Below are positions 12,387-24,569 of a stretch of 64,000 nucleotides of DNA, one piece after another. The stretch lies in the NCBI GenBank assembly GCA_905250115.1, contig CAJNOI010000065.1, positions 51,593-115,592 on the forward strand, written 5' to 3'. This DNA is from Adineta steineri (Eukaryota; Rotifera; Eurotatoria; Adinetida; Adinetidae). A model generated the notes under the pieces. It saw only the letters and a list, made by a program, of their open reading frames with translations, was not told the DNA's origin and did not search any database. The position numbers and the translations under genes are program-made. Position 1 is the stretch's first letter, and each line of letters opens with the position of its first letter.

Positions 12387-13536
12387 CGTTAATTTAATTG
12401 TCTAAGTAGTAATGATATCCGAAAAAAACAAGATAGGCTAAAAGTGATTTATATAGTTGGATTAATCAATCATTCATTCGTCATAGTCTCGAACGATATA
12501 ATAGCCAATAAAAAAGTTTTTATTATAAAATTTTTTTATAAATATTTTTTTAGTTATTTTTCGATGTGATGAAGAAAAATATTTTTCGGTAAAAAATAGA
12601 TGTCACACGTTTCATATCTCTAGAGCATCAAGTTAAGTGCGTAAATATTATTCATACTTTAATCTATAGACAAAACAAGTCATGATCGATTAAGTTACTA
12701 AAATCATTATTTATTTTGAATAAAATTGTACATTTCTTTGATTCACCGACGTTGCATTCACTTTTAAGATATAAAATTTCTCGTGAAAGATGGAGCCATA
12801 TGACATTCATATTTTTTTATCAATATAATAAATTTAAATTTTATTTCATAAAAAAATAATCTTCATTAATAAAAGATTTTCTATATTGTAAATTAAATTT
12901 TATCTTAAATTGAAAATGTCTGATAGTAGAGACTAACTAATGAACAATTGGATGGCGAATCATATATATATATATATATAAGCATACACATACACTTCGC
13001 CATTAATCTATAAAAAAAAGAGAATGAACTGAACTAAGGGTCCGTTTTAGATTTTATCTAAATATTAAAATAGAAATTTTCTTGAAGGTAATTTCTTCTA
13101 TTTTAAATGAATATTTATCCCAGATATTTGACGACAGAATCTTATTCAATGATTCTTGTACGATTTCTTCCTGGGATATAGTAATGTTAAACTGTTGATG
13201 AACTTAAGATTTATTTACAATATTTCTTGAGTTAGTGCAGTTTCGACAAAACATTCAATTATATTTTAATTGATAGAATAAAAAATGAAAAAATATAAGA
13301 GATACTTTTGACTAAATAATGATTGACAAGAAATGTCTATTTATTCTTTCGATTTTAATCATATTTTCTGACAGTTATCTTCTCTATTCAACTAATGTTG
13401 AAGAATCCTCTTAAGTCAATCCCGAAGTACAAGATGCCCTTTCAATACTAAAAATAAATCACCGGAGACGCAAGCATGATTTTGAAATTCATCTAGACTA
13501 TAAAGGATATTGATATTATTAAACTATTTTTAGATC
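12387..13536. other. Divergent intergenic region between PCYT2 and PSMD6
   Basis: AT-rich with no coding capacity seen. It contains a (TA)n microsatellite at about 12961-12981. It presumably holds promoters for both divergent genes. Confidence 0.6.
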
Positions 13537-14759
13537 ATGCCTGTTGAAGATTTATCTGATGAAGGCCTTCCTAAAGTGCCAAATCTTGATTTAGCACAAT
13601 ACAAATTTTTACTAACACTCCAACCAAATGATAAAACATTAAAAGAAAAATTATTGAATGAAATTAAAACAAATAATATGACACCATTCTATAATGAATG
13701 TATTAAAGATGGACAATTATCATCTGATGATAAACTCGTTCAAACAATGCAAAAAGTCAATGAAGACAAATTAAAAGAATTAAATGATAAAATCGATGAA
13801 AATGAAAAAGCATTTGGTGATAGTGAAGTACGTGAAAGTTATTTAGCTAAAGCACAATATTTATGTTTAATTGGTGATCGTGAACAAGCATTAACATGGT
13901 TAAGAAAAACATATGATAAAACCGTTACATTAGGACATCGATTAGATTTAATTTTTTATCAACTACGTTTAGGTTTATTTTATATGGACCAAGATTTAGT
14001 TGAAAGAAATTTAGATAAAGCTAAAACATTAGTTGATGAAGGTGGAGATTGGGATAGACGAAATCGTATGAAAGTTTATCAAGGTTTACGTGCAATGTCA
14101 ATTCGAGATTTTAAATCAGCTGCTGAATTATTTCTTGATACAGTTGCAACATTTACATCATATGAATTAATGGATTATCAAACATTTGTTACATATACAG
14201 TTATTTGTTGTCTTGTTGCTCTTGAAAGACCAAAATTACGTGAAAAAGGTAACAAAAAAAAATTAAATTTCGAAAAAACAAAACACAAATTTTTGTTTAT
14301 TTAGTTATTCGTGGAAGTGAAATTTTAGAAATTCTTCATGGTTTACCATTAATTAAAGAATATTTATTTTCACTTTATGAATGTCGTTATGCTGATTTCT
14401 TTCGTTGCTTAGCAACAATTGAAGATACTTTACTTACTAAAGATCGTTATTTTGCACCACATGCAACTTATTATGTACGTGAAATGCGTATTATTGCATA
14501 TAATCAATTATTACAATCATATTCATCCTTAACCTTAAAAGGTATGGCTCAATCATTTGGTTGTTCAGAAACATTTCTTGATAAAGAATTATCAAGATTT
14601 ATTGCTAGTGGTCGACTTAATTGTAAAATTGATAAAGTTCGAGGAATTATTGAAACAACAAGACCAGATTCAAAAAATTTTCTTTATCAAGAAGTTATTA
14701 AAAAAGGTGATTTATTACTTAATCGTGTTCAAAAATTAAGTCGAGTCATCAACATTTAA
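13537..14759 (+). CDS. PSMD6: PSMD6 / Rpn7, 26S proteasome lid subunit, 2 exons
   Basis: Exons 13537-14248 and 14305-14759 give 1,167 nt (388 aa; human 389). The intron is 56 bp, GT-AG, phase 1. The N-terminus ([20 protein letters not shown]) and the helical-repeat block ([55 protein letters not shown]) match Rpn7. The C-terminal PCI region runs from about residue 240 to 370 and includes [20 protein letters not shown], the winged-helix part, and [14 protein letters not shown]. Rpn7 is a horseshoe-shaped non-ATPase subunit of the 19S lid needed for lid assembly and ubiquitin-dependent proteolysis. Nothing is missing. Confidence 0.97.
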
Positions 14760-17700
14760 ATTCGATGGAAAAAGAACAAAAACTATTGAATTAGAACGAT
14801 TATAATAAACATGTTTAAGTTTGTTTGTCTCTCTCTTGCTCTCTCTTTTTTTTATATTTACGGAAGAAATGTTAATAAACAAGAATTTTAACGTTATATG
14901 AATATCTTCTTTTTTTTTTTTGGTTCGATGTCATAATTTGACAATAACAATATAACAACAAAATAAACATAAAATAGATTAAAAATTAAAGTTTTCAAAT
15001 TTTAGTTTTTTAGTTACCCTTTCACCTTTTGATACTTTCCCATAAGTGCATGTTTTGAATGATGAGACAAACATTTAGGCAATATATTATATGATAACAC
15101 TCAATGCAAATATACAATTATCAGTTATTCAAATCTTTTCGTTCTCTTATCTCTGATTGTTTTTTACGAGTCACGTTTATTGAATATGCATATATACATA
15201 TAAATATGTTATTTTTTTGTTATTATCATTATATGAAAGAATATAAATTTTCATTAATCTATTCATTTCGATGAATGAAAATGAAAAACATATTAGTTTA
15301 TTTTTGTATTTATCAAGCGTTATACTATGAAATATCCATATAAAAATCAACATTGTACCGAAATAATATGATGTTTTTGCCTCTATTTAATGAATAATAT
15401 ATGATATAGATCAAGGTATGAAAACAATATTGTTTTCGTATTTGGATATACAAGCTACTAAAATCTAATAAGAGATTTACGCACATTTTTAATACAATAA
15501 TAATTGATAAAAATGATGATTACTGTGATTTTATAGAATGGAAATGAAAATTTGTAATTAACAGTTCTATTCTAACAAAATTAATTACATACTATGTTAT
15601 TCTACACAAAGTCTCCTTATTTTGGCGGTTACACCATGTAGTAAAAAAGGAAAAACAAGGTTTGTCCTTGTTTCCCGTTAAAAATTGATTTCTAATCTAC
15701 GTCTATATATATCTATATAAAAAGGAAGGAGAAGGAAACTGAAACGAGAAAGATGTTATTTTATATAATGACTTATTCTTTCTTTTCACCTTCGTCATTT
15801 CATAACTTATATTACAATGCAATGCACTTTCTTTACCGAGAATTTTTCTTGTCTTCTGTCAGAAATATCTTTAGATTAAAAAAAAATACTCAACTTTCCA
15901 GTAATCAGTAAGTGTACTTTTTGATCTCAAATTATAATTTACAGAAAATTTAATGTTAGTGCTACGACAAGAAATAAACAGGATATATTTTCTTGTCTAA
16001 TATTTAATCTGTAGAAATGACAAGTAAATGAATGATGAATTACTCTTTGGTATTTTGTTTAGTGCGCACATTCTTTTGATGTAATAAGAAAAATAAATTT
16101 TTTCGAACCATCTTGAACAAACATTTTTCATTAAAAGTGTCTATGTTTAATTATCATAGTTATGTAACAGATGTTTAGAGAATATTAAAAAAAAGAAAGG
16201 AACAAAGAATAAGCATACAATAGTGATAGTTGATAAAAGAGAGAGAGAGAAAATATTCTCAAGGCTCATTATGACGTAGATACTACGCTCGTGAACAATT
16301 GACAGGAATATAATTGTATGACGTCAATGAGTATTGACTATTGACTAATTTTCATTGTTTTTCTTTCTATTTTTGTATGACGCGACACTATCATTAGCTG
16401 AAATATGAGAATTAATATCATTCTAGAATGTCGGAGAATATTTTGATCATTTTCATATTTGCATAAGTAATTCTTTGATAATATCTTCTTTTCATGAGCT
16501 ATTTACATACTTTTTTTTATATATTACGTAGGTTTTTTAAATCTCTTCTTTAGAAAATCCTCTTAGCAAAATCATTACTTAGATAAGTAAAAGTTGTTTT
16601 CGTCTTTTCATTTCCTCTCTTTTCTTCTATCAAAATCTTCTTGTTAATGTGATTCTATATGAAATAATACAAAAATATTCTTTATTAATTACAAGTCATA
16701 TATATATATAGTTGTTTTTTTGCGTCGTCTTCTTCATAAAAAACTAGATATTTGATCGAGAAAGCAATCAGTTGATTGATAGAAAGAGTTTTTATATATG
16801 AAAAACAAAATTGAACAAAATTAACTAATTAGTCAATAGTACTTGTCATATTGACAAGTTCTCTGCTGCGTTCTTTTTTTATTTCCGATTGCTTATTCAA
16901 GTAGCAGAATATTTTTTTTTTGGTAGGAAATTCAAGAGTATTCTAGGCTTTCGACGAAAATAACAGCATGTCTACCATTAATATATTTCATTCATATTTT
17001 TACTATAGGTTAGAATGACTTAATTCGTTGGATATATTTTTGTCGAGTTTAGATATGGGTCGCTAACGGGACATTAAAAACGTACAGAGCGATGGTAAGA
17101 AGAAAAAAATCTCTTTCTCCTTTATATATATAGGTAAAGCTCAAATATACAACCCTTTTCTTCCTTTCTTTTTACCATATCGTCGTCTATCGGGAATAGG
17201 TCTTAGTCTGCACGTACATGGGTAGAAATGTCTACTAAAAGTTAAAAATCATGGTGAGTATATATTGAGATAAGAATAAAATTGAATGAATATAGATCAT
17301 CATGTACGTTCTGTTCTTTTATCAAATTGTATGCATCGTATAAATAAAAGTTCAGATAGTGAGTAAAAATAGTTCAATATTATTAATAGACTTTTTTTTT
17401 TATAGACAAATGGTTATTTCAAGTGAGAATTTTAATGTAAAATTTATCTTTTTTTACTCCGTATGAAATTAGTTGTATACTATTATTAGTAGTTAACAAG
17501 GAAACATAATATACAAATACTTGAAATAACACGCATTTCTCGTCGACTGACGTCATATATATGTCATATAATAAATCAACATGTGAGGAAATTTAAGATA
17601 TAATAAATAAAATTTAGGAGAAAAACATATTTTTTTACAGAAGTATATATGACTTCATCATGTTTCCTACGTATCAAAATTTTTATTTCAATTAATTACG

Positions 17701-18374
17701 TTTTGAAGCATTTTTCTAGTAAGAGAATTCTGTCATCTGTTAAAATTAATTTTTCAATAATGTTATTTTCTATTGATGAATGAGAAAAAAAAAAAGAAAA
17801 ACCAACATTCAATGTAATAAGTCTTAAGAAAATTAATGACGTCAAATATGCGTTTTATTTTTTGAAATGCATGTCATAAACTCCTCCTTTGTTTTCCTGA
17901 GTACTGCTACTTTCTTCTTCGCCGATCATCTTTATCATATCTATTCGAAGATAATGTAGTGTTATAATAACATTTCATGTAAAATAACAAATCGTCAATG
18001 CTTACTAATCACTAAGTTGACTTACCATTCATTAGTCATTCTTGGCCTATTATAAAGGTGATATGACGTCAGCAAATGATTTTTGGTAGGTAGACTAATT
18101 TATTCTATTTCATTATGTCCACAAAAGAAGGTTTCATTTTCTCATTATTATTATTAAAAAAAATCGAAAGGTAGATGTACTTTTTTCGAGAAAAATCGAC
18201 ATCATTTAATCATATTTTTTTTCTTTTGCTTTTCATATCAGTCATTTTTCTTCTTATTTAATAAACGACATCCGCAGAAGAAAAAAAAAAGTACTTTTTT
18301 TTATAAATATTATAGATGATCTTATTCTTTTCAGATTATTAAAAAACAAGAAAATACGCATATTTCTTTGAAGA
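14760..18374. other. Large non-coding region upstream of the EF-hand gene
   Basis: About 3.6 kb with no exon-like frame on either strand. The left part holds the PSMD6 3' end (AATAAA-like signals around 14872). It has A/T homopolymers, short AT repeats and, towards the right, four exact TGACGTCA octamers (16319, 17548, 17837, 18064). It is the longest gene-free stretch in the left half and may be a regulatory domain of the intronless EF-hand gene, or may contain an unrecognised non-coding RNA. Confidence 0.5.
16319..18071. promoter_or_regulatory. Cluster of four palindromic TGACGTCA (CRE-like) octamers
   Basis: Exact TGACGTCA occurs at 16319-16326, 17548-17555, 17837-17844 and 18064-18071, the last about 300 bp before the EF-hand start codon. 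In DNA this AT-rich, well under one copy would be expected by chance in 1.75 kb. The octamer is the full cAMP-response element bound by CREB/ATF-type bZIP proteins. Function is inferred from motif and position only. Confidence 0.5.
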
Positions 18375-19052
18375 ATGTCATATAAATATCAAATTGTTCC
18401 TGACCTTGCTGCTGCAGTTCATGGTGTCACTGAAGAACTTCCGACTATACCTGATAGTCCATCACCAAAATTTAGTCGTAGTCGATTAGCATCATCAATA
18501 TCATCAACAAGTTCATCAATTAATTCTCATATACGTTTATCACATACAAATTCTCGAACATTATCACAAGTAAATCTACGAAAAGCATTTACATATTTTG
18601 ATAAAAATCGTGATGGAAAATTAAGCATCAAAGAATTTCAATCTGTTATGCATAATTTAGGTTATAAATCAGTTGATAAACGTTTTATAAGACAAATGTT
18701 TGCTGAAGCTAATGGTAATGGTAATCGACATGTATTAAGTTATGATGAATTTGTTGAATTTCTTCAAACAAAATTATCATTAACAACAAATGATCAATTA
18801 TCATTAACAGATGATAGTAATAATACATCATCATTACCTAAAATGCATTATGATATTGAAACATTATTTAATTGTTATGATTTGGATAGAAATGGCTTCA
18901 TTGAACCAAAAGAATTACGAAAAGTTATGAAACGTTTAACAGGAGAAAAATTATCGAAACGAGATATTGAAGAAATGATTAATGTTGCCGATAGGAATGG
19001 TGATGGACTCTTAGATAAAACTGAATTTGCACTTTTATGTAGTGCTTTTTAA
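18375..19052 (+). CDS. Calmodulin/troponin C-like EF-hand protein, intronless
   Basis: A single 225-aa exon starts at MSYKYQIVPDLAAAVHG. Residues 1-65 form a Ser-rich, probably disordered extension (SRSRLASSISSTSSSINS) that calmodulin lacks. Four EF-hands follow in two lobes. Loop 1 is D76-E87 (DKNRDGKLSIKE, canonical). Loop 2 near 111-125 (EANGNGNRHVLSYDE) is degenerate with extra residues. Loop 3 is D169-E180 (DLDRNGFIEPKE) and loop 4 is D206-E217 (DRNGDGLLDKTE), both canonical. A Ser/Thr/Asn-rich linker separates the lobes. It should bind about three calcium ions and act as a sensor or buffer; the partner is unknown. The lack of introns amid intron-rich genes suggests a retrocopy-like origin or a lineage-specific family. 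A cluster of CRE-like sites lies upstream. Confidence 0.88.
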   Translation: MSYKYQIVPDLAAAVHGVTEELPTIPDSPSPKFSRSRLASSISSTSSSINSHIRLSHTNSRTLSQVNLRKAFTYFDKNRDGKLSIKEFQSVMHNLGYKSVDKRFIRQMFAEANGNGNRHVLSYDEFVEFLQTKLSLTTNDQLSLTDDSNNTSSLPKMHYDIETLFNCYDLDRNGFIEPKELRKVMKRLTGEKLSKRDIEEMINVADRNGDGLLDKTEFALLCSAF

Positions 19053-19452
19053 CAGACGGGAAAAAAAACAACATTTGTTACTTTAGGCATTATGGCAGAT
19101 ATAATATATATTGTTTTCTTCTTGTGTTTTACGTTATTGTCAATGTCTTTTGTATTCAATATTCTATTATGAGGTTTTTTTGTAATTCTATGAAACAAGT
19201 TGTTTCTAATATGTCGGATGTAATCCATCCTTTGTACCTTTTTCCTTCCTACTTATTAGTCTCCACAAAGTAAACAATTTGTGTTTCATTAGTATTTTGT
19301 TTATGTTTGTCGGTTTTTTTTTTCATTCTCCTTTTCTTTCTTTCTTGTAATATATTATAGAAGAAAACTAAAAACAAACAAAAAAAAGAAAATAATAAGC
19401 AATCATAGAAATTTTTAGTTCTTTTTGTTTATACGAAAAAAAGAGATAGTGT
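19053..19452. other. Convergent 3' region between the EF-hand gene and PCCB
   Basis: T/A-rich 3' flanks of both genes. No coding capacity or structured element was seen. Confidence 0.6.
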
Positions 19453-21520
19453 TTATAATGGAATATTTGCATGTTTCTTTTTTGGATTCTTCAATTTTTT
19501 GTTTACTAATAATTCTAAATCACGGCAAATACGTTGTCGAGTTGTATGCGGTTCAATAATATCATCAACAAATCCTCGCATAGCAGCTGGAAATGGATTT
19601 GCGAATTTATCTATATATTCAGCTTCTCGTTTTTTAACATCATCACCACGACTACCACGGAATATAATTTTAACTGCACCTTGTGCACCCATTACAGCAA
19701 CCTTTAGGAAAAAGAAATTAATTAAATAATAAAACTATGACTTTCATTTTTACTTCGGCAGTTGGCCATGCATAATTCATATCACCGCGAAGATGTTTCG
19801 AAGACATAACATCATATGCACCACCATAAGCTTTACGTGTAATAACAGTTATTTTAGGTACTGTTGCTTCGGCATAAGCAAATAAAAGTTTAGCACCATG
19901 ACGAATAATTCCATTATGTTCTTGAGCGGTACCAGGTAAAAATCCTTAAAGAATTTATTTTTCTTTACTGATAATATAAAATATTTATTATGAAAATATT
20001 TACCTGGAACATCAACAAAGGTTATTATTGGAATATGAAATGCATCACAGAATCGAACAAAACGAGCTCCTTTTACGGATGAATTTATGTCTAAACATCC
20101 AGCTGCTACTTTCGGTTGATTAGCGACAATACCAACAGTTTGACCATTCATACGTGCAAATCCTTGAAATACAATTATTCAGGTAAAAAAAAAGAACTAT
20201 AATATATAAGCTTTGTATTTCATTACCAATGATAATATTTTTTGCAAATTCAGGCATAATTTCAAAGAAATCTTCTTCATCAGCAACTGCATTAATCTAA
20301 TAAAAATTATAATACCACAGTTTTTTCATGGTTTTTCAATAAAATTTAGTTACATACAACTTCTTTCATATCATAGGCAGCAGTTGTTTCTAAGGGTACA
20401 ACTGTATCTAATGAATAAGCTAAACGATTTGGACTATCATCCGATTGACGAATAACTGGTGCTGTATCACGATTTGATAATGGTAAGAAATTAAATAATT
20501 CTCGTGTACGTAAAAGTGTATCAATATCATTATCAAATGCACCATGTGCAACTCCACTTTTAATCATATGTGGATTAGCTCCACCTAATTCTTCTTGTGT
20601 AACAGTTTCATTCGTCACTGATTGTACAACATCAGGACCGGTTATAAATAAATATGATGTATGACGAACCATGAATATAAAATCTGTTAATGCTGGTGAA
20701 TAAACAGCACCACCGGCACAAGGACCCTGAAAATAAAAGATTAATATTAAAATATGATATTTCTTTTCTTTTGTAATCGATCATGATTTACAATTCTTAT
20801 TGAATATATTTATGAAAAGCCGATAGATATAATCAGTATTATATCTAAGATAATAATCTTTTTAAAAAAAACAAGAGCTTTGGTAAAGATTTTTATCAAA
20901 TTGTAAATAAAAATTCATCTAGATTAATACAGAGATATTCATCTTACCATAATAAGAGATAATTGTGGAATGACACCACTTGCCATAACATTTCTTTGAA
21001 AAATATCTGCATAACCAGCAAGTGATTCTACACCTTCTTGAATACGAGCACCACCACTATCATTTAAACCAATAACGGGTGCTCCAACAAGCATAGCTTG
21101 ATCCATAATTTTACATATTTTAGCGGCATGAACACTTGATAAACTTCCACCAAAAACAGTAAAATCTTGTGAAAATACATAAACAGGACGTCCGTTAATA
21201 AGACCAGAACCTGTTACAACTGAATCACCATTATATTTTTCTTTTTCCATACCGAAATCGGTACAACGATGTTGCATAAACATATCATATTCTCGAAATG
21301 AATTTGAATCAAGTAAAATTTCAATTCTTTCACGTGCTGTTAATTTTCCTTTCTTATGTTGAGCATCAATACGTTTTTTTCCACCACCAAGTAAAGCTAA
21401 TTCTCGTTGACGTTTAACTTCATCTTTGACTTTTAATGTATTCGAACTTGCTGTAGTTACTAAACGTGCTGGGTTATAACCATAGTTAAATACACGTAAA
21501 GCAGATAAACTTCGAAACAT
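19453..21520 (-). CDS. PCCB: PCCB, propionyl-CoA carboxylase beta chain, mitochondrial, 6 exons
   Basis: Exons 20948-21520, 20358-20726, 20227-20296, 20004-20162, 19754-19944 and 19453-19701 give 1,611 nt (536 aa; human 539). It is the carboxyltransferase subunit of the biotin enzyme that makes methylmalonyl-CoA from propionyl-CoA in odd-chain fatty acid, Ile, Val, Met and Thr breakdown. The N-terminus is basic and Arg/Ser-rich ([20 protein letters not shown]), as expected for a mitochondrial presequence. Family blocks are [88 protein letters not shown] and [18 protein letters not shown], ending in HANIPL. The start at 21520 is preferred because it gives the presequence; the frame stays open further upstream, beyond a TTTTAG acceptor-like site at about 21527 that hints at a 5' UTR intron. 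Confidence 0.96.
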
Positions 21521-22587
21521 TATTCTAAAATGAATATGAAGAAATAGAAACGAACTAATCAGAAAGAAGTTTTTATTTTTATTAAATAAATTCAAGATTA
21601 TCATCGTGAAATATTTGACATTTTTCATGATTAAAAATGAAAAAAAGACAACAAAATATTTTTATCTTTTATAGTAATTGCTGTTAAAATAAAATTCGCA
21701 TTTTTTCATTCCTTATTCGATATTTAATTATCGTTGGTTAAACTTGAAAGTTACATCAATTAATCACATATCAATAATAATATTATGAATCGATATAACT
21801 AATCTGACCATATCTGTAATTCTGTGCTAATAGATTTCTTTTGATACTAAACATTCAGTTAAATAAAATGATGGACAATGCTACTAACATAGAGAATGAA
21901 CAGCATAAGAACAGATAATGTGATATTCTTGCCAACAACGTCAATATAATTATCACGACATCATAAATAACAAAGACAACTATGTTATACTGGTGAATAA
22001 TACCAATATTAAAGTTCATAGATGCGAAGTGTTTTTTGCGTAGAATATAAGTAACTAATAATCAGGCACTAATTTCTGAAAGACACGTCTTATTGAATTT
22101 GAAGCTGAATAATTTGAAGTTGTGCATTCTCTAGTATTATTCTAAATAGAAAAATGAGATAAAAATACAAGTAGTACATTAATATAAATATACACACCAT
22201 TTCATGTAAATAATATATGGTATGTTGAATTCTGACATAAGACTTATTGAAAAAAATAAAATAAACAACACAAAAAATAAAACCTCATGTCTGATTGATG
22301 AAATAAATCGATTTTACTTATCTCATAGAAAATGAAGTAGAATCAGTGTTGATCAATTCTCTTATTCGAGCAAATCTCATATTACATTCAAGTATTCTAT
22401 ATCGAAAAAAATTGATAACAAAAATAAAAGAAAAACAAAGATCTCTCATTAAAATTTATATACAAAATAAAACAAAAAAAAAACATTATAGAAAATTTCT
22501 TCCAATACAATACATAAGTACACTGTTCATTATTATCAACAAAGTATTATTAATTATATATAAGATTAAAGTTTTCAGATATATAAT
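21521..22587. other. Intergenic region between PCCB and the PKA regulatory subunit gene
   Basis: AT-rich, with no exon-like frame supported. A low-complexity plus-strand frame at 22346-22594 overlaps the 3' end of the PKA gene and is not credible. It presumably contains the PCCB promoter and the 3' UTR of the PKA gene. Confidence 0.55.
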
Positions 22588-24402
22588 TTATTGAGAAAAT
22601 TCATCATTATTGAGATTATTATTTGAAGTAGTTGCAGTCATGCGTAATTGATCAAGACGAATAACAGAATTATAACGCGGAATATTTCGTTTAAGTATAT
22701 CTTGTATAGGACCAAGAACACGTTCAAATCGTGCACGATCCATCTTAACACATTTTAATATACCTTTAGCAACAACTGTTGCAACACGTGGTCGATTACA
22801 TAAAAGAGCTATTTCACCAAAATAATTTCCTGCACCAAGTGTATCAACTTCCACTGCTTGAGGTGATTCAGATGTTTTTTGATAGACAATAGCATTACCC
22901 TAGAAAAAACATTTTATTCGTTTTTAATCTCATATAATACAAATACTTACTTCAACGATGAGAAAGAAATCATCACCTGGATCACCTTGTTTAACAACAA
23001 TTTCACCATCTTCAAATTGAACTGGTTCAAGTGAATCAGCAACTGTTAAACGTTCCCATTCATCAAGTGTTTCTATTGAAATTAAACTCATATTTCAAAA
23101 AAGTCGATTTTTGTGTTTTTTCTTACCTAAAATTGAAACTTTACTTAAAAATTCTTCATACATTTTTCTTTTTCTTATTGTTGAATCCATTAATATTCTT
23201 CGATAAGTTTCTCCTAATAGAGACCAAAGTTTAACATCTGTCTTAGCTTTAATTGTTGCTGCACGTGGTGTACCATAAATAAGAGCAAGTTCACCAAAAC
23301 TTGAACATTCACCAATACTCGTTACAAGCTCATCATTAACATAAACCTTTGATAAGTATAACAAAAGAATAAAATTCAATATATTTATCTTTTTTTAAAT
23401 TTAAAATCGAACATACATTTACTTCACCTTTATCAATAATATAAAAATTTTCACCTTTTTCACCTTGCTGAATTATGATATCACCTGCTAGATGAATTTC
23501 AGGAAACATTGCATCGAAGATTTGTGCACGTTCATTTTCATCCAAATGACTAGAGAATATAGATTTATAAATGAACCCATGTAATTATTAGCAGAAACCA
23601 AAGCAATACAATTTTTTTACAAACAAATGTCCATAAATAATTTCAAATACCTAAATAGAATGTTCTTTTTTATTGCTTCCGATAAGGCACACATTGTCGC
23701 ATAATCTTTTTGAACAATTTCTCGAACAAATGGTGTTGTTCCATGTACTCCTGATGATGATTTGGATGATACAGCTCCACGACGTTTTTTAGTTAATAAT
23801 GGATATTGAATATGTTCTGGTTCAGTCATTAGCAAAGTCTAAAATAATGAATAAATTTTATGATGCAAACTATATATGAACGGAAATGTAAAAAGAAAAA
23901 GAGCGTATCAGATTTTTTTCTTTATTGCATGATTTCAAATATTTATGAGTATGACGTTCAAAGACACAAGCTACTTTCTGATCTAGATATAATAAAATCA
24001 TCATAGAATATAGAACTTTGATTTATTTATCATGATTAGATTTTGCTATTTTTTTATTCGGGTGAGAAGAAAATAAATTAATAATGGATGAAGAAACATA
24101 AAACTTTGTTTTCTCTGTATGGAATGAATAAACAGAGTAAATATATTAGTTTTTTTCGTAATATTTTAAAATAGTAAATCAATATATGAGGAAAGAGATA
24201 ATTTAATCTTATAAATAATAGTATTTCTAACCTGGTCATATTGTTCGCCAGAAAAGTATTGTTTAAGAAAATGAATAGGGTTATCTGGTTGGTGAATACA
24301 TAGTTTATGTAAGCATTGTTTTATTAAATTCATAATATCATGTTCATGCATATAACCTTCACATTGTTGAATTAATAGATCAACATCGACGGATGAATTC
24401 AT
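22588..24402 (-). CDS. PRKAR1: cAMP-dependent protein kinase type I regulatory subunit, 6 exons
   Basis: Exons 24232-24402, 23651-23838, 23417-23549, 23127-23346, 22951-23072 and 22588-22899 give 1,146 nt (381 aa, the same length as human RI-alpha). Residues 8-55 form the dimerisation/docking helices ([20 protein letters not shown]). The inhibitor sequence KKRRGAVS at about 74-81 has Ala at the phospho-acceptor position, marking a type I pseudosubstrate. Two cyclic-nucleotide-binding domains follow, each with its phosphate-binding cassette: [15 protein letters not shown] and [15 protein letters not shown]. It holds the PKA catalytic subunit inactive until cAMP binds. The ATG at 24402 gives exact family length; another in-frame ATG at 24441 is possible. 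The linker between docking domain and inhibitor is shorter than in vertebrates, and the C-terminus carries an extra Asn-rich tail. It lies only about 170 bp downstream of the LUC7L3 stop on the same strand. Confidence 0.95.
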
Positions 24403-24569
24403 ATCTAAAACAATTGAATTTTTTTGCAATATCTTATCCATGAAAGAAAACATATACATTGATTTTGTTCGTATTTTTATCTTCATCTTTTCTCTATTTA
24501 CATAGATGATTGAAAGAATATACCTAATTGGTTGAATAGATAACAAGAAAAAAGAAATTTTTTGAAGTT

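Noticed and set aside
22346-22594. Plus-strand frame of 82 codons
   Set aside because: Ile/Lys/Leu-rich low-complexity translation overlapping the 3' end of the PKA gene on the other strand.
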